This document shows positions 25,714 through 34,842 of a DNA stretch of 64,000 nt, one piece after another; position 1 is the first letter of the stretch; each line of letters opens with the position of its first letter. Source of the DNA: Solibacillus palustris (GTDB lineage Bacteria > Bacillota > Bacilli > Bacillales_A > Planococcaceae); NCBI RefSeq assembly GCF_022549215.1, contig NZ_JAKZFC010000001.1:1240001-1304000 (forward strand), given 5' to 3'. The translations under genes were made by a program, and so were the position numbers. The notes beneath the pieces are model-generated. The model was not told the origin of the DNA, did no database searches, and saw only the letters and a list, made by a program, of their open reading frames with translations.

Positions 25714-26967
25714 TTACCTCGCTGTCTGTGGGCGTGATGTTGCGTCCTTTGGTAGCATTAAAAATACAAGTAGCCCTAAAATAAATAACGGAATAATTGA
25801 TAAAATACTGTATTTTGCCGCGCCTGTTAATGTCGTTGTTAATGCCATTAAAAATGGACCGATAATCGCGGCGAACTTGCCAAAAATATTGTAGAAGCCG
25901 AAAAATTCATTCGAGCGTTCTTTCGGAATAATTTTGCCGTAATACGATCGGCTTAGCGCCTGGACACCACCTTGCGCAGAACCAATCAACACACCAAGAA
26001 CGAAAATATGCCACATTTCTGAAATGAAAAAGGCTGCTATACAAGACACAAGATACGTTAATATGCCGACGATTATCATTGCACGTGTAGAATATTTTTT
26101 AGCTAACGACCCGTAAAGTAGGGCAAAAGGGAACGCTACAATTTGAATGACAAGTAAAATGCCAAGGAGCATAAATGTATCGAGTGAATCAGCACCAAGA
26201 ACACTTGTCGCATACGGTACAACCATTTTAATGATCGTATCTACACCATCAATGTATAAAAAGTATGCGATTAAAAAGGTAAAGACGATTTTATAATCTT
26301 TAATTTGCATAAAAGTTTGACCAAGTCGTTTGAAGCTATTTCCAACCGGATTTGGCTCAGGCTCGATATAGTGCCGCTGCTTCACATCTTTAATCATTGG
26401 AATTGTCAATAACCCCCACCAAAGCGCGGTAATCAAGAACCCAATTTGGTAGCCAATTGCTTTATCCATGCCCATTAGAAAGATAACGACTAAGCTAATG
26501 CCGAATGGAATAACGCTAGAAATGTAGCCGAAAGCAAAGCCGGATGAAGATACTTTATCCATCTTTTCATCGGTCGTAACATCGACTAAAAAAGAATCAT
26601 AGAAAATGTTTGCGCCCGCAAAGCCGATACACGATAAAATATACATCACTATAAGGAGCTGCCATTGACCACTTTCTGGTGTGATAAACGCAAACGATAG
26701 AGTAGAAAAAATACCTACAAGTGTGAAAAATGTAAAGAAGCGTTTTTTCTTGTCCTTATAGTCGGCAAATGCGCCGAGCATCGGGCTCAGTATGGCTACT
26801 AGAATACTTGCAAGTGAATTAAAATAGCCTAAATCCATGTTGTTGACACCGTTAAACATACCAAAAACAATTGGAAAAAGTGCGGTTGTAATAGCCATTG
26901 AATAGGCAGAATTCCCGCAATCATACAGTATCCATGATTTTTCTTCTCTTGTTAACTTCAAATGCAT
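25714..26967 (-). CDS. MFS transporter, UMF1/Atg22-like family
   Basis: 417 aa with 11-12 membrane segments. The N-terminus KSWILYDCGNSAYSMAITTA is typical of the UMF1 (Atg22-like) MFS branch. ALSRSYYGKIIPKERSNEFF and FFGFYNIFGKFAAIIGP are further family marks. GAAGGGAG lies close before ATG 26967, preferred over the earlier ATG at 26997. It is the first gene of a two-gene unit with the phosphodiesterase-like enzyme, suggesting uptake or export of that enzyme's substrate or product; speculative. Confidence 0.85.
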   Translation of the reverse strand: MHLKLTREEKSWILYDCGNSAYSMAITTALFPIVFGMFNGVNNMDLGYFNSLASILVAILSPMLGAFADYKDKKKRFFTFFTLVGIFSTLSFAFITPESGQWQLLIVMYILSCIGFAGANIFYDSFLVDVTTDEKMDKVSSSGFAFGYISSVIPFGISLVVIFLMGMDKAIGYQIGFLITALWWGLLTIPMIKDVKQRHYIEPEPNPVGNSFKRLGQTFMQIKDYKIVFTFLIAYFLYIDGVDTIIKMVVPYATSVLGADSLDTFMLLGILLVIQIVAFPFALLYGSLAKKYSTRAMIIVGILTYLVSCIAAFFISEMWHIFVLGVLIGSAQGGVQALSRSYYGKIIPKERSNEFFGFYNIFGKFAAIIGPFLMALTTTLTGAAKYSILSIIPLFILGLLVFLMLPKDATSRPQTAR

Positions 26968-27156
26968 TGAACTCCCTTCATACTGTATTTGTCGCATGCG
27001 CGACTAGTAAAAAAGTATACATTATGTCATGTATTATATCACTAGAATGGAAAGTAAAGGAATTTGAATATTCTAATTTTACATTAAATTAATAAAATTA
27101 AAAATTGGATGGGTTTTCTAATATAATACGAGTAAAATATAGACTGGAGGTGCGTG

Positions 27157-28329
27157 ATGCAAAAAATGGTTAATTATTTTCATCCGTTAGTATGGATTAT
27201 TTTATGTGGTACGATTTTTGTTAGGACAGCTAGCTTTATGGCTATTCCATTTTTAGCGCTCTATTTACACAATGAGCTAGAGGCATCACCGCTAATAATA
27301 GGGATAACAATCGGTATGGCGCCACTATTTTCAACATTTGGTGGGTTAATTGGGGGCTATTTGACAGATCGTTTCGGACGAAAAAGTGTTATTATTACAA
27401 CGGTTTTCGTATGGAGCCTAACCTTTACTGGCTTTGCGTTTGCGCCATCAGCAATCTTTTTTGTCGTTTTGAATGCGTTGAATGGGCTGTGCCGCTCGTT
27501 TTTTGAGCCAGGTACGCAGGCGCTAATGATTGATTTTACCGAAAATGAAAAAAAGCGCAGACTATTTTCAGTGCGTTATACAGCAATTAATATCGCAGCG
27601 GTCATTGGTCCATTATTAGGTGTTTGGATAGCCGATTTTTCAAGCCCTGCCATTCCATTTGCGATTACGGGTATTATGTATGCGATGTATGGGGTATTTT
27701 TATTCGTTGTGCTGAATCGTTATGAAATGAAACAAAACAAACTTTCAAATACACAGCATGTTTTTACGATTTTCAAAGCGGTGTTTCAAGATCAAAAGCT
27801 ATTATTATTCATTGCGGGTGGCATATTAGTTGTACTAGGCTATTCGCAATTTGATTCGACATTGCCTCAGTTTATTAATATGAATGTAGAAGATGGTGTA
27901 AAACTGTTTTCGTATGTTATTATCGCCAATTCCATAACGGTACTGGCATTACAATTGCCACTGACAATGATGATTGAAAAAATGTCAATTTATACATCGT
28001 TAAAAATGGGGATTATTATCTTTTCAGTTGGTTTATTTTTATTTGGTTTGTCGGACAGTGCGTGGATGTTTATCGCCAGTATGATTGTGTTTTCGATTGG
28101 AGAAATTTTCTGTTTTCCAATGATGAATGCGGTAATTGAAGAAATCGCACCAGAAGATCAGAAGGGGACGTATTTAGGCGCTGCGCAACTCAAAAATATC
28201 GGAGGCTTTATTGGACCGATTTTTGGTGGGTGGCTTTTAACGTCTGCAATCGATTTTATGTTTGCGATTATTGCCGCTGTGATGTTCAGTAGTATTTTTA
28301 TTTATCGTAAAGCACTTAGAACTTCATAG
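27157..28329 (+). CDS. MFS transporter, probable multidrug efflux (MdtG-like)
   Basis: 390 aa with about 12 membrane segments and motif A GYLTDRFGRKSVI between segments 2 and 3. The motif FEPGTQALMIDFT and an antiporter-type segment (NIAAVIGPLLGVWIAD) suggest a drug:H+ antiporter of the DHA1 group. GGAGG (27146-27150) favours ATG 27157 over the GTG at 27154. TATAAT at 27122-27127 is a likely -10 box. It is monocistronic and separated from the thi operon by that operon's own promoter. Confidence 0.85.
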   Translation: MQKMVNYFHPLVWIILCGTIFVRTASFMAIPFLALYLHNELEASPLIIGITIGMAPLFSTFGGLIGGYLTDRFGRKSVIITTVFVWSLTFTGFAFAPSAIFFVVLNALNGLCRSFFEPGTQALMIDFTENEKKRRLFSVRYTAINIAAVIGPLLGVWIADFSSPAIPFAITGIMYAMYGVFLFVVLNRYEMKQNKLSNTQHVFTIFKAVFQDQKLLLFIAGGILVVLGYSQFDSTLPQFINMNVEDGVKLFSYVIIANSITVLALQLPLTMMIEKMSIYTSLKMGIIIFSVGLFLFGLSDSAWMFIASMIVFSIGEIFCFPMMNAVIEEIAPEDQKGTYLGAAQLKNIGGFIGPIFGGWLLTSAIDFMFAIIAAVMFSSIFIYRKALRTS

Positions 28330-28353
28330 TGTGGTGAAATCTTACGATAAACC

Positions 28354-28382
28354 TTGCGTTAAAAATTTTGTTTTGCTACACT
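28354..28382 (+). promoter_or_regulatory. Promoter of the thiMDE operon
   Basis: TTGCGT, a 17-bp spacer and TACACT lie 19 bases before the first TPP aptamer, the expected distance for a riboswitch leader. Confidence 0.6.
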
Positions 28383-28400
28383 CAAACTAATTAAATGCAT

Positions 28401-28478
28401 TTGCAGGGGGACACATTGTGTTGAGAAGGTAAAACCTGACCCTTAGAACCTGACCGTTAATACGGACGTAGGGAGCAA
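28401..28478 (+). ncRNA. TPP riboswitch aptamer, first of two
   Basis: It contains the conserved thi-box elements: TTGAGA (variant of CTGAGA), ACCCTTAGAACCTGA, and CGTAGGGA after a GTTAATAC loop. A P1 helix TTGC/GCAA closes it. A stem (AAGTACA / TGTACTT, 28479-28506) and a terminator follow. It senses thiamin pyrophosphate and stops transcription when it is bound. Confidence 0.9.
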
Positions 28479-28509
28479 AGTACATCATTTTTAAATTGTA
28501 CTTACTAGG

Positions 28510-28537
28510 GCTCTGCGTATTTTTACGTGGAGCTTTT
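28510..28537 (+). terminator. Expression-platform terminator of TPP riboswitch 1
   Basis: GCTCTGCGTA pairs with TACGTGGAGC around a short T loop and is followed by TTTT. It lies between the two aptamers. Confidence 0.75.
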
Positions 28538-28554
28538 CGTTTGCAAATCCTTTA

Positions 28555-28636
28555 ATTGCGGGGGGACACATCGTGTTGAGAAGGTTAAAACCTGACCCTT
28601 AGAACCTGAACAGTTAATACTGGCGTAGGGAGCAAT
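28555..28636 (+). ncRNA. TPP riboswitch aptamer, second of two
   Basis: Nearly the same core as the first aptamer: TTGAGA, ACCCTTAGAACCTGA, an ACAGTTAATACTG hairpin and CGTAGGGA, closed by ATTGC/GCAAT. It lies directly before a strong terminator and thiM. Two complete thi-boxes in series are uncommon but known (for example ahead of a Bacillus anthracis thiamin gene). Confidence 0.92.
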
Positions 28637-28661
28637 CATAGAGTGAATCTACTCTTTTTTG

Positions 28662-28689
28662 GCGTCTCTATTTTTAGAGACGCTTTTTT
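28662..28689 (+). terminator. Expression-platform terminator of TPP riboswitch 2
   Basis: GCGTCTCTA / TAGAGACGC with a 4-base loop and six T, 35 bases before thiM. A small hairpin AGAGT/ACTCT (28640-28655) between aptamer and terminator may take part in the switch. Confidence 0.9.
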
Positions 28690-28723
28690 GCCTTTACGTT
28701 CACCAAAAGAGGAGTGAATATCG

Positions 28724-29467
28724 TTGAGTCTACAAAAAATTAATGAGAAAAAGCCTTTAATCCATTGTATTACAAATTATGTTGTCGCAAATTTTACTGC
28801 GAATGGCTTATTAACAATTGGGGCATCTCCCGTTATGGCAGATGCATTTGAAGAAGTGGCAGAGATGACTCGTATCGCCAATGCGCTACTACTGAATATT
28901 GGCACACTAAATGACCGTACAGTTCAGTCCATGCTAGCTGCGGGAAAAAGCGCGAATGAACATCAAGTTCCGATCGTATTAGATCCTGTTGGTGCGGGTG
29001 CTACTGCGTTTCGCTCACAAACAACGCATACGCTATTACAGCAGTTAAAAATCACTTTAATACGCTGTAATATTGGAGAGCTTGCCGCTATTGCAGGCGC
29101 AAATTGGCAGGCAAAGGGCGTTGATAGTGGTTCGGGTGAGCTCGATGTTGTACAAACTGCAAAAATGATTGCCAAAAAATACAACTGCCTGGTGATTGTG
29201 ACTGGTAAAGAAGATGTACTAACGGATGGACAGCAGGTAGAAATCATTGCTGGTGGTCATGAAAGGATTACGAAAATAACTGGAAGTGGTTGTTTATTGA
29301 GCGCAATTTGTGCTGCTCTTTTAGCAAGTAGCAATGAGCCTTTTGAGGATTTAGCTGCTCTATTGCGTGAATACAAGCAAATAAGTTTAAATGCATATGC
29401 GTCAATGGGAACGTTCCATGAAAATTTCTTCAATCAATTAGAACAGTTTGCGGAGGTGCGCGTATGA
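28724..29467 (+). CDS. thiM: Hydroxyethylthiazole kinase
   Basis: 247 aa. It phosphorylates the thiazole alcohol in the thiamin salvage pathway. Family blocks are present: PLIHCITNYVVANFTANGLL at the N-terminus, ASPVMADAFEEV, VLDPVGAGAT, and GSGCLLSAICAA with the catalytic cysteine. It starts at TTG 28724 behind AGAGGAG. First gene of thiM-thiD-thiE and directly under the tandem TPP riboswitches. Its stop overlaps the thiD start in an ATGA junction. Confidence 0.95.
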   Translation: MSLQKINEKKPLIHCITNYVVANFTANGLLTIGASPVMADAFEEVAEMTRIANALLLNIGTLNDRTVQSMLAAGKSANEHQVPIVLDPVGAGATAFRSQTTHTLLQQLKITLIRCNIGELAAIAGANWQAKGVDSGSGELDVVQTAKMIAKKYNCLVIVTGKEDVLTDGQQVEIIAGGHERITKITGSGCLLSAICAALLASSNEPFEDLAALLREYKQISLNAYASMGTFHENFFNQLEQFAEVRV

Positions 29468-30276
29468 TTGCATGTACAATTGCAGGTTCAGATAGTAGTG
29501 GCGGTGCAGGGATTCAGGCCGATATCAAAACATTTCAGGAACTTGGCGTGTTTGGCACGTCTGTTATAACAGCTTTAACTGCACAAAATACATTAGGCGT
29601 TCATGGAATTTACCCGACAACTGTTGATTTTGTTCAAGCACAATTGAAGGCAGTACTTGAAGATTTAGAAGTAAAAGCAATAAAAACAGGCATGCTATTT
29701 AATGCTGAAATTATTGCAGGGGTTGTTTCACTACTCAATGAACAGCATATTCCATTAATCGTTGATCCAGTTATGATTGCAAAGGGTGGTGCGAGTTTAT
29801 TACAGCAGCAGGCAGTCCTCGCAATGAAGGAGCAATTACTTCCATTGGCAACGGTTTGTACACCGAATATCCCAGAGGCAGAGGTGCTAACAGGTCGGAC
29901 AATTGAAACCGCAGAAGATATTGAGCTTGCGGGACGTGATTTATTGGCTTTAGGCGTCAAGTGTGTGGTCATGAAAGGTGGACATTTACAAGGAGAAAAA
30001 GCGATTGATACAGTATTCATCAGCGGCGAACCTACGTTTATGATGGAAACCGAACGCTACGAAACGAAGCATACGCATGGAACGGGCTGTACATTTTCAG
30101 CGGCAATAACGGCTGAAATCGCAAAAGGAAGCTCACTAAAGGAAGCGATTATCGAAGCGAAAACATTTGTTCAACTTGCAATAAGCAATCCGTTAAATAT
30201 TGGTCATGGCTTTGGACCGACGAATCATTTTGTGTATCGCCAGCAGCAAGGGACGTGTAAAGTCAATGTCTTTTAA
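29464..30276 (+). CDS. thiD: Hydroxymethylpyrimidine/phosphomethylpyrimidine kinase
   Basis: 270 aa ribokinase-fold kinase that makes HMP-pyrophosphate in two steps. It has IAGSDSSGGAGIQADIKTF at the N-terminus, VIDPVMIA-type block LIVDPVMIAKGGASLL, and GTGCTFSAAITA with the catalytic cysteine and glycine-rich anion hole. Coupled to thiM by a 4-base overlap, and overlapping thiE. With thiM and thiE it completes salvage of the pyrimidine and thiazole halves of thiamin. Confidence 0.95.
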   Translation: MIACTIAGSDSSGGAGIQADIKTFQELGVFGTSVITALTAQNTLGVHGIYPTTVDFVQAQLKAVLEDLEVKAIKTGMLFNAEIIAGVVSLLNEQHIPLIVDPVMIAKGGASLLQQQAVLAMKEQLLPLATVCTPNIPEAEVLTGRTIETAEDIELAGRDLLALGVKCVVMKGGHLQGEKAIDTVFISGEPTFMMETERYETKHTHGTGCTFSAAITAEIAKGSSLKEAIIEAKTFVQLAISNPLNIGHGFGPTNHFVYRQQQGTCKVNVF

Positions 30277-30877
30277 ATTAGATAAATATTTCATTATGGG
30301 AACGAATAATTGCCAAAGTGAGCCACTCATTATTTTAGAGAAGGCACTGCAAGCCGGAATTACGATGTTTCAATGGCGGGAAAAGGGCAATGGTGCATTA
30401 CAGGGAGAAGCGTATGAGCAATTCGCGCTTGCCTGCCAACAGCTATGTAAGCACTATAAGGTCCCGTTTATTGTCAATGATGATGTGGAGCTGGCGTTGA
30501 AATTGGATGCAGACGGGATTCATGTTGGGCAGGACGACTTAACGATTGAAGCATTTCGTCAACGTGCAGCGCATAAAATCGTTGGGGTTTCGGTTCATAA
30601 TATGGAAGAATTAGAGAAGGCAATGCGTGCTGGTGCGGATTATGTTGGCATTGGTCCTATTTTTGCTACTACATCAAAAGAAGATGCGAAGGTTCCAGCA
30701 GGTGTTACGTTTTTAACGGAAGCAAAAACATGCTATCCTGATTTTCCGATGGTGGCAATTGGAGGTATCACGCCTTTAAACAGCGCTTTTGTACGTGAAG
30801 CGGGTGCGGACGGTGTGGCAGTCATTTCTGCTATTAGTTTAAGTAAGGATATTCGTCAAACGGTACAATCGTTGTAA
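30266..30877 (+). CDS. thiE: Thiamine-phosphate synthase
   Basis: 203 aa. It joins HMP-pyrophosphate with thiazole phosphate. Hallmarks: QWREKGNGALQGE, FIVNDDVELALKLDADGIHVGQDD, GVSVHNMEE, YVGIGPIFATTSK and AIGGITPLN. I start at ATG 30266, where the conserved region begins (SFKLDKYFIMGTNN); AAGGGA lies 12 bases upstream, and a GTG at 30254 is an alternative. The start overlaps the thiD stop. A strong terminator follows, so the operon ends here. Confidence 0.93.
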   Translation: MSFKLDKYFIMGTNNCQSEPLIILEKALQAGITMFQWREKGNGALQGEAYEQFALACQQLCKHYKVPFIVNDDVELALKLDADGIHVGQDDLTIEAFRQRAAHKIVGVSVHNMEELEKAMRAGADYVGIGPIFATTSKEDAKVPAGVTFLTEAKTCYPDFPMVAIGGITPLNSAFVREAGADGVAVISAISLSKDIRQTVQSL

Positions 30878-30883
30878 TGGTGA

Positions 30884-30915
30884 AAGTGGATGAGGGGCGT
30901 CTCATCCACTTTTTT
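30884..30915 (+). terminator. Rho-independent terminator of the thi operon
   Basis: AAGTGGATGAG / CTCATCCACTT, 11-bp perfect stem, 6-base loop, then T run. Confidence 0.93.
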
Positions 30916-31019
30916 AACATTGGGTAAGTAAATTTTAATAGATGAAATTAGTTATAAATGATATACAAGTATGAATTTTTTTAATATTCTATTATTATTA
31001 CAAATTCGAGGTGAGCATA

Positions 31020-31994
31020 TTGAAAGCAATTGAAATGAAAAACTTTGGTACATCGGAAAATTTACAGCTAGCGGAATTACCATTACCAGCCATTTCGGCA
31101 ACGGATGTAATCGTGAAGCTACATGCAGCAGGAGTAAATCCAAGTGATGTTTATACATCAACAGGTACATATGCCATCAAACCACAATTACCATACACAC
31201 CGGGCTTAGATGGAGCGGGAATTGTGGAAGCGGTTGGAGAAGCGGTAACGAATGTGCAAGTAGGCGACCGCGTATTTGTCGCAAGCTTACCAGGTGCAAC
31301 GACAGGGACATTTGCAGAAGCGGTCGTATGTGATGCAAACTATGTGATGCAATTACCCGAGCACATTAGCTTTTTGCAAGGCGCGGCACTTGGCATACCA
31401 GCATTGACCGCGTTTCGTGCAGTCGTCCAAAAGGCGGATGTACAAGCTAATCAAACGGTACTTATACACGGAGCAAGTGGTGCGGTTGGTTTACAGGCGG
31501 TGCAAATGGCAAAATCATTTGGGGCAACGGTAATCGGTACAGCCAGTCGTGGAGAAGGAAAGGCGCTTGTAAAGGATGCCGGTGCGGATTATGCGTTTGA
31601 TCATATTACAGAAGGTAATTTGGAGCAGATTCTTGAAGTAACAGAGGGTGCTGGCCCAGATGTGATTATTGAATTTTTAGCAAACGTCAATTTAGCGATC
31701 GATTTACAAATGGTGGCGAAGTACGGAAAGATTGTCATTGTCGGGAATCGCGGTGACATTGAAATCAACCCGCGTTTAATTATGCAAAAAGAATGTGATA
31801 TAACTGGCATGGTGTTATTTAATGCAACGGGTGACCAGCATCGGGAGTTAATGACAAGTGTAGCGGCAATGCTTGAAGAAAATAAGCTTACACCGTTTGT
31901 TGGTCATAGCTATCCGCTAGCACAGGCAGGCGAAGCGTTTGAAGCGGTAATGGCAGGTAGGCATAATGGTAAGGTTGTACTTCAAATTTTATAA
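31020..31994 (+). CDS. Quinone oxidoreductase-like medium-chain dehydrogenase
   Basis: 324 aa MDR-superfamily protein (NADPH:quinone reductase/zeta-crystallin branch, no structural zinc cysteines). It has VNPSDVYTSTG, PGLDGAGIVEAVGE, and the nucleotide motif HGASGAVGLQAVQMA. The end motif HNGKVVLQIL is typical. The frame opens at GTG 31011, but GAGGTGA is placed better for TTG 31020. It reduces quinones or enals with NADPH; single gene. The substrate is not predictable. Confidence 0.85.
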   Translation: MKAIEMKNFGTSENLQLAELPLPAISATDVIVKLHAAGVNPSDVYTSTGTYAIKPQLPYTPGLDGAGIVEAVGEAVTNVQVGDRVFVASLPGATTGTFAEAVVCDANYVMQLPEHISFLQGAALGIPALTAFRAVVQKADVQANQTVLIHGASGAVGLQAVQMAKSFGATVIGTASRGEGKALVKDAGADYAFDHITEGNLEQILEVTEGAGPDVIIEFLANVNLAIDLQMVAKYGKIVIVGNRGDIEINPRLIMQKECDITGMVLFNATGDQHRELMTSVAAMLEENKLTPFVGHSYPLAQAGEAFEAVMAGRHNGKVVLQIL

Positions 31995-32081
31995 GAAAAA
32001 TAATGACCAAACATATCTAAACAATGTTTTCCTTTTTGGCTTGAGCTTTGTTAAGGGGAACTTATAAAGGATGGACAAGCT

Positions 32082-32825
32082 ATGAGAATTTTTGATGCCC
32101 ATTTTCATATTATTAATTTTGATTTTCCGGTAATTGAAAATCAAGGCTATATGCCGCCTTCTTATTTAGTGGAAGATTATAAAAATCAGACAGAGAGCTA
32201 TAACATTGCAGGTGGTGCCATAGTGTCGGGCTCTTTTCAAGGCTTTGATCAAGGCTATTTACTGCATGCCTTGCAGCTATTAGGAGGAAACTTTTGTGGT
32301 GTCACTCAATTGCCGTATGATGTTAGCGATGATGAGATTCTGCAGTTAAATGCAAAAGGGGTCAAGGCGCTACGTTTTAATGTTAAGCGTGGAGGTTCCG
32401 AGGATTTATCAAAGCTCGATTATTTCGCGCGCCGTGTGTATGAGCTTGCTGGCTGGCATAGCGAACTGTATATTGACGCTACGGACATTCCTGACATTGC
32501 AATCACACTTTCGCAATTACCAGCTGTGTCCATTGATCATTTAGGTTTGTCAGAGCAAGGCTTACCACATTTATTGAAGCTCATTGAAAAAGGTATTCGT
32601 GTGAAGGCAACAGGCTTTGGTCGTGTAGAATTACCGATTGCAAAGACGCTTAAGAGTATATATGATGTAAATCCTGACGCATTAATGTTTGGTACCGATT
32701 TACCGTCAACTCGCGCCAAACGTCCATTTGAAACTGCGGATATAGAACTCATTCTGCAACTTTTTGATGAACAAGCCGCCGATAAAATATTTTATAGTAA
32801 CGCAAAACAATGGTACTTTAAATAA
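32082..32825 (+). CDS. Amidohydrolase-2 family metal-dependent hydrolase
   Basis: 247 aa TIM-barrel hydrolase (amidohydrolase-2/PF04909 type). The N-terminal metal motif FDAHFHII gives DxHxH, a mid ELYIDATDI strand, SIDHLGLSE with a ligand His, and LMFGTDLPSTRA with the catalytic Asp close the barrel. It is shorter than most members but all key residues are there. The ribosome site is weak (AAGGATGG). Possible substrates are lactones or decarboxylation substrates; not resolvable. Confidence 0.82.
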   Translation: MRIFDAHFHIINFDFPVIENQGYMPPSYLVEDYKNQTESYNIAGGAIVSGSFQGFDQGYLLHALQLLGGNFCGVTQLPYDVSDDEILQLNAKGVKALRFNVKRGGSEDLSKLDYFARRVYELAGWHSELYIDATDIPDIAITLSQLPAVSIDHLGLSEQGLPHLLKLIEKGIRVKATGFGRVELPIAKTLKSIYDVNPDALMFGTDLPSTRAKRPFETADIELILQLFDEQAADKIFYSNAKQWYFK

Positions 32826-32831
32826 TAGATT

Positions 32832-32866
32832 ACTCCAACTCGAAGCGAATTCGAATTGGAGTTTTT
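32832..32866 (+). terminator. Rho-independent terminator
   Basis: ACTCCAA-CTCG / CGA-ATTGGAGT stem followed by TTTT, just after the amidohydrolase-2 gene. Confidence 0.8.
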
Positions 32867-32996
32867 ATTTTTGAAAATTAGAGAATAAATGGTAGTTTAG
32901 TAGCGATTTCTGTTTGATTTCAAAATGTCACTTCATGGTTGGTGAAACATTGGTATTATTTAGAGAGCCATACAACTTCGAAGGGGGCAAACAAAC

Positions 32997-34430
32997 TTGG
33001 GCTTTAAAGAAGAACTAAAACGCGAAATGCGTAACGCAACAAAGGATGTTGCAAAGGAAGTAGAAAAGCATTGGGTGCTTGATTTTGAAGGACACAAGAT
33101 TGAATTTATTAATAAAATGTTAGAAGAAACATTGCTTGTAGACGGCGAAATCATTGCACAGCATACTCGCCAATCGATTTGGTCACATATTGTGCCCTAT
33201 TCAAAATTAAAGGGAACATTTGTAGGCAATGATGGCAAAACGCATAAGGTGTATGTCAAAGTGGGTGGCTTTATTAAGTTAAATGTCACAATCAAAGTCG
33301 ATGGAAAAAAACTTTTGGCTGAAACACAAAAGTTAACAATGATCCCTTGGAAAAATAAACAAGCAATCGTTCCTTTTTTACAGCAGCAATTCGCAGAGCA
33401 CGGTAAGCTAGTCAATAAGGAGTTACCGGACGATGAGTATTTATATGATGAAAATCAGATGAGGTTAGCCCCTGGGTTTGCCGATCAGCTAGCGAATGAA
33501 CCGGTGCTGTTGTCATATCCGAAGAAGCTTGTGAAGTTGTTGATTACGCAAAGTGAAAAACCTACAGAGGCAAATCGTAAAGCGACTTACGAAAAAATTC
33601 AGGAAGAGAAGGTCATTTCTTATTTCCAAGAATTTTTTGTACAATTTGCAGAATCCGAAAAGGACGAAACACTTGTGCAGAAGGAGGCGCTGTGGCTGTT
33701 AGAACATGCCGCGGACCGAGAAGTCGTAAAGTTTGCACTTGTTGTGTTAGGTACGACTGACTGTAAAAACCTTAAGGAGCAATTAAAGGTTATAGCATTG
33801 CATGAGGAATTTACTGGAGTGGCATTATTTGCGCTTTCAAACGGTGTGCGCAATGCCAATGACGATATTTGGGACATCGCAAAAAAAGTTTCAAATTGGG
33901 GCAAGATAGAGGCACTGAACTTTTTAGAGCCAGAACGCGAAGAAATCCGTCATTGGTTTTTAACAGATGGCATTGAAGATATCGTGCCAGGGGTTCAGGC
34001 ATCGCTACAATGCGCGGATAAAGGTAAACTTGATATTGAGCTGCATGAGGATACGATTAGTGATGCGATATTTGACGGGGCAAGTAAGCTGATTTTGGCC
34101 ATGCTTTATGATGGCCCATACCGTGAAATGGATGAATATGACTACGCGGGGCAAGTGCTCATGCGCTATACAAAGCATGCCAAAACGCATTGCGAAACGC
34201 TGCACCACTTTTACACACTAACACAAATAGCAGACCATTTGATTGAAGATGAAGATGTTTGGAATGAGCGTTTTGAATACAACTGGAAGCCGCATGAAAA
34301 GCTAGCGGTCGAAACAGGTATTGAAGAAATTGGCCGTGATATGAAATGGTTGGAAGAAGCGCAGACAATGCTTGTTGATCAGCCAGACAATCAAGATGCG
34401 CTAGCGATTGTGAATTATTATAAAAAGTAA
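32997..34430 (+). CDS. Large uncharacterised protein, possible helical-repeat fold
   Basis: 477 aa from TTG 32997 (AAGGGGG upstream). No family is recognised. The first 140 residues are mixed alpha/beta with two strand-rich pieces (KLKGTFVGNDGKTHKVYVKV). Residues about 190-300 look like HEAT-type helix pairs (KEALWLLEHAADREVVKFAL, LKEQLKVIALHEEFTGVALF). The C-terminal part is acidic and aromatic (YDGPYREMDEYDYAGQ). There is no signal peptide or membrane helix. It is monocistronic, before the metS T-box. No function is proposed. Confidence 0.6.
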   Translation: MGFKEELKREMRNATKDVAKEVEKHWVLDFEGHKIEFINKMLEETLLVDGEIIAQHTRQSIWSHIVPYSKLKGTFVGNDGKTHKVYVKVGGFIKLNVTIKVDGKKLLAETQKLTMIPWKNKQAIVPFLQQQFAEHGKLVNKELPDDEYLYDENQMRLAPGFADQLANEPVLLSYPKKLVKLLITQSEKPTEANRKATYEKIQEEKVISYFQEFFVQFAESEKDETLVQKEALWLLEHAADREVVKFALVVLGTTDCKNLKEQLKVIALHEEFTGVALFALSNGVRNANDDIWDIAKKVSNWGKIEALNFLEPEREEIRHWFLTDGIEDIVPGVQASLQCADKGKLDIELHEDTISDAIFDGASKLILAMLYDGPYREMDEYDYAGQVLMRYTKHAKTHCETLHHFYTLTQIADHLIEDEDVWNERFEYNWKPHEKLAVETGIEEIGRDMKWLEEAQTMLVDQPDNQDALAIVNYYKK

Positions 34431-34444
34431 AATGGTGAATTTCC

Positions 34445-34473
34445 TTGAATCAGTGTATTTAATATAGTAAAAT
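34445..34473 (+). promoter_or_regulatory. Promoter of the metS T-box transcript
   Basis: TTGAAT, a 17-bp spacer and TAAAAT, ending just before the T-box leader begins. Confidence 0.55.
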
Positions 34474-34485
34474 ATAACAGATTAA

Positions 34486-34756
34486 GAAAAGCGTTGATAA
34501 GGAAGAGTACGTAATACGGCGTTATATAGAGAGCTTTTGATGGTGGAAATAAAGCAAACAACGATTACCGAACATGGCCTTTGAGCAAAAGTACCGAAAA
34601 CATTAGTAGGCTACTTTCGAGAGATGCACTCGTTACAACAGCAACAGTATGAACACGTACTGACTTGAGGCAAATAGTGTGAGCTATTTGTAAATTTAGG
34701 TGGTAACACGATTTATTCGTCCTAATCGCATTTTGCGGTTAGGGCGTTTTTTTTTT
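34486..34756 (+). ncRNA. T-box riboswitch leader, Met-specific
   Basis: The leader begins with GCGTTGATAAGGAAGAGTA (the AGTA-bulge region of stem I) and contains a candidate ATG specifier in CCGAACATGGCC near 34570. The T-box core AGGTGGTAACACG (34698-34710) is followed by terminator CGTCCTAATCGCA / TGCGGTTAGGGCG with a T run to 34756. Uncharged tRNA-Met would bind and favour readthrough. The core is slightly off the usual AGGGTGGNACCGCG. Confidence 0.9.
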
Positions 34757-34842
34757 ACAACTGCGTAATGAGGGAAAGCATTTGTAAAAGGATTCGTACA
34801 TCTCAACGCTTTTATTGAATACAATTTTAGGAGGAAATGTAA

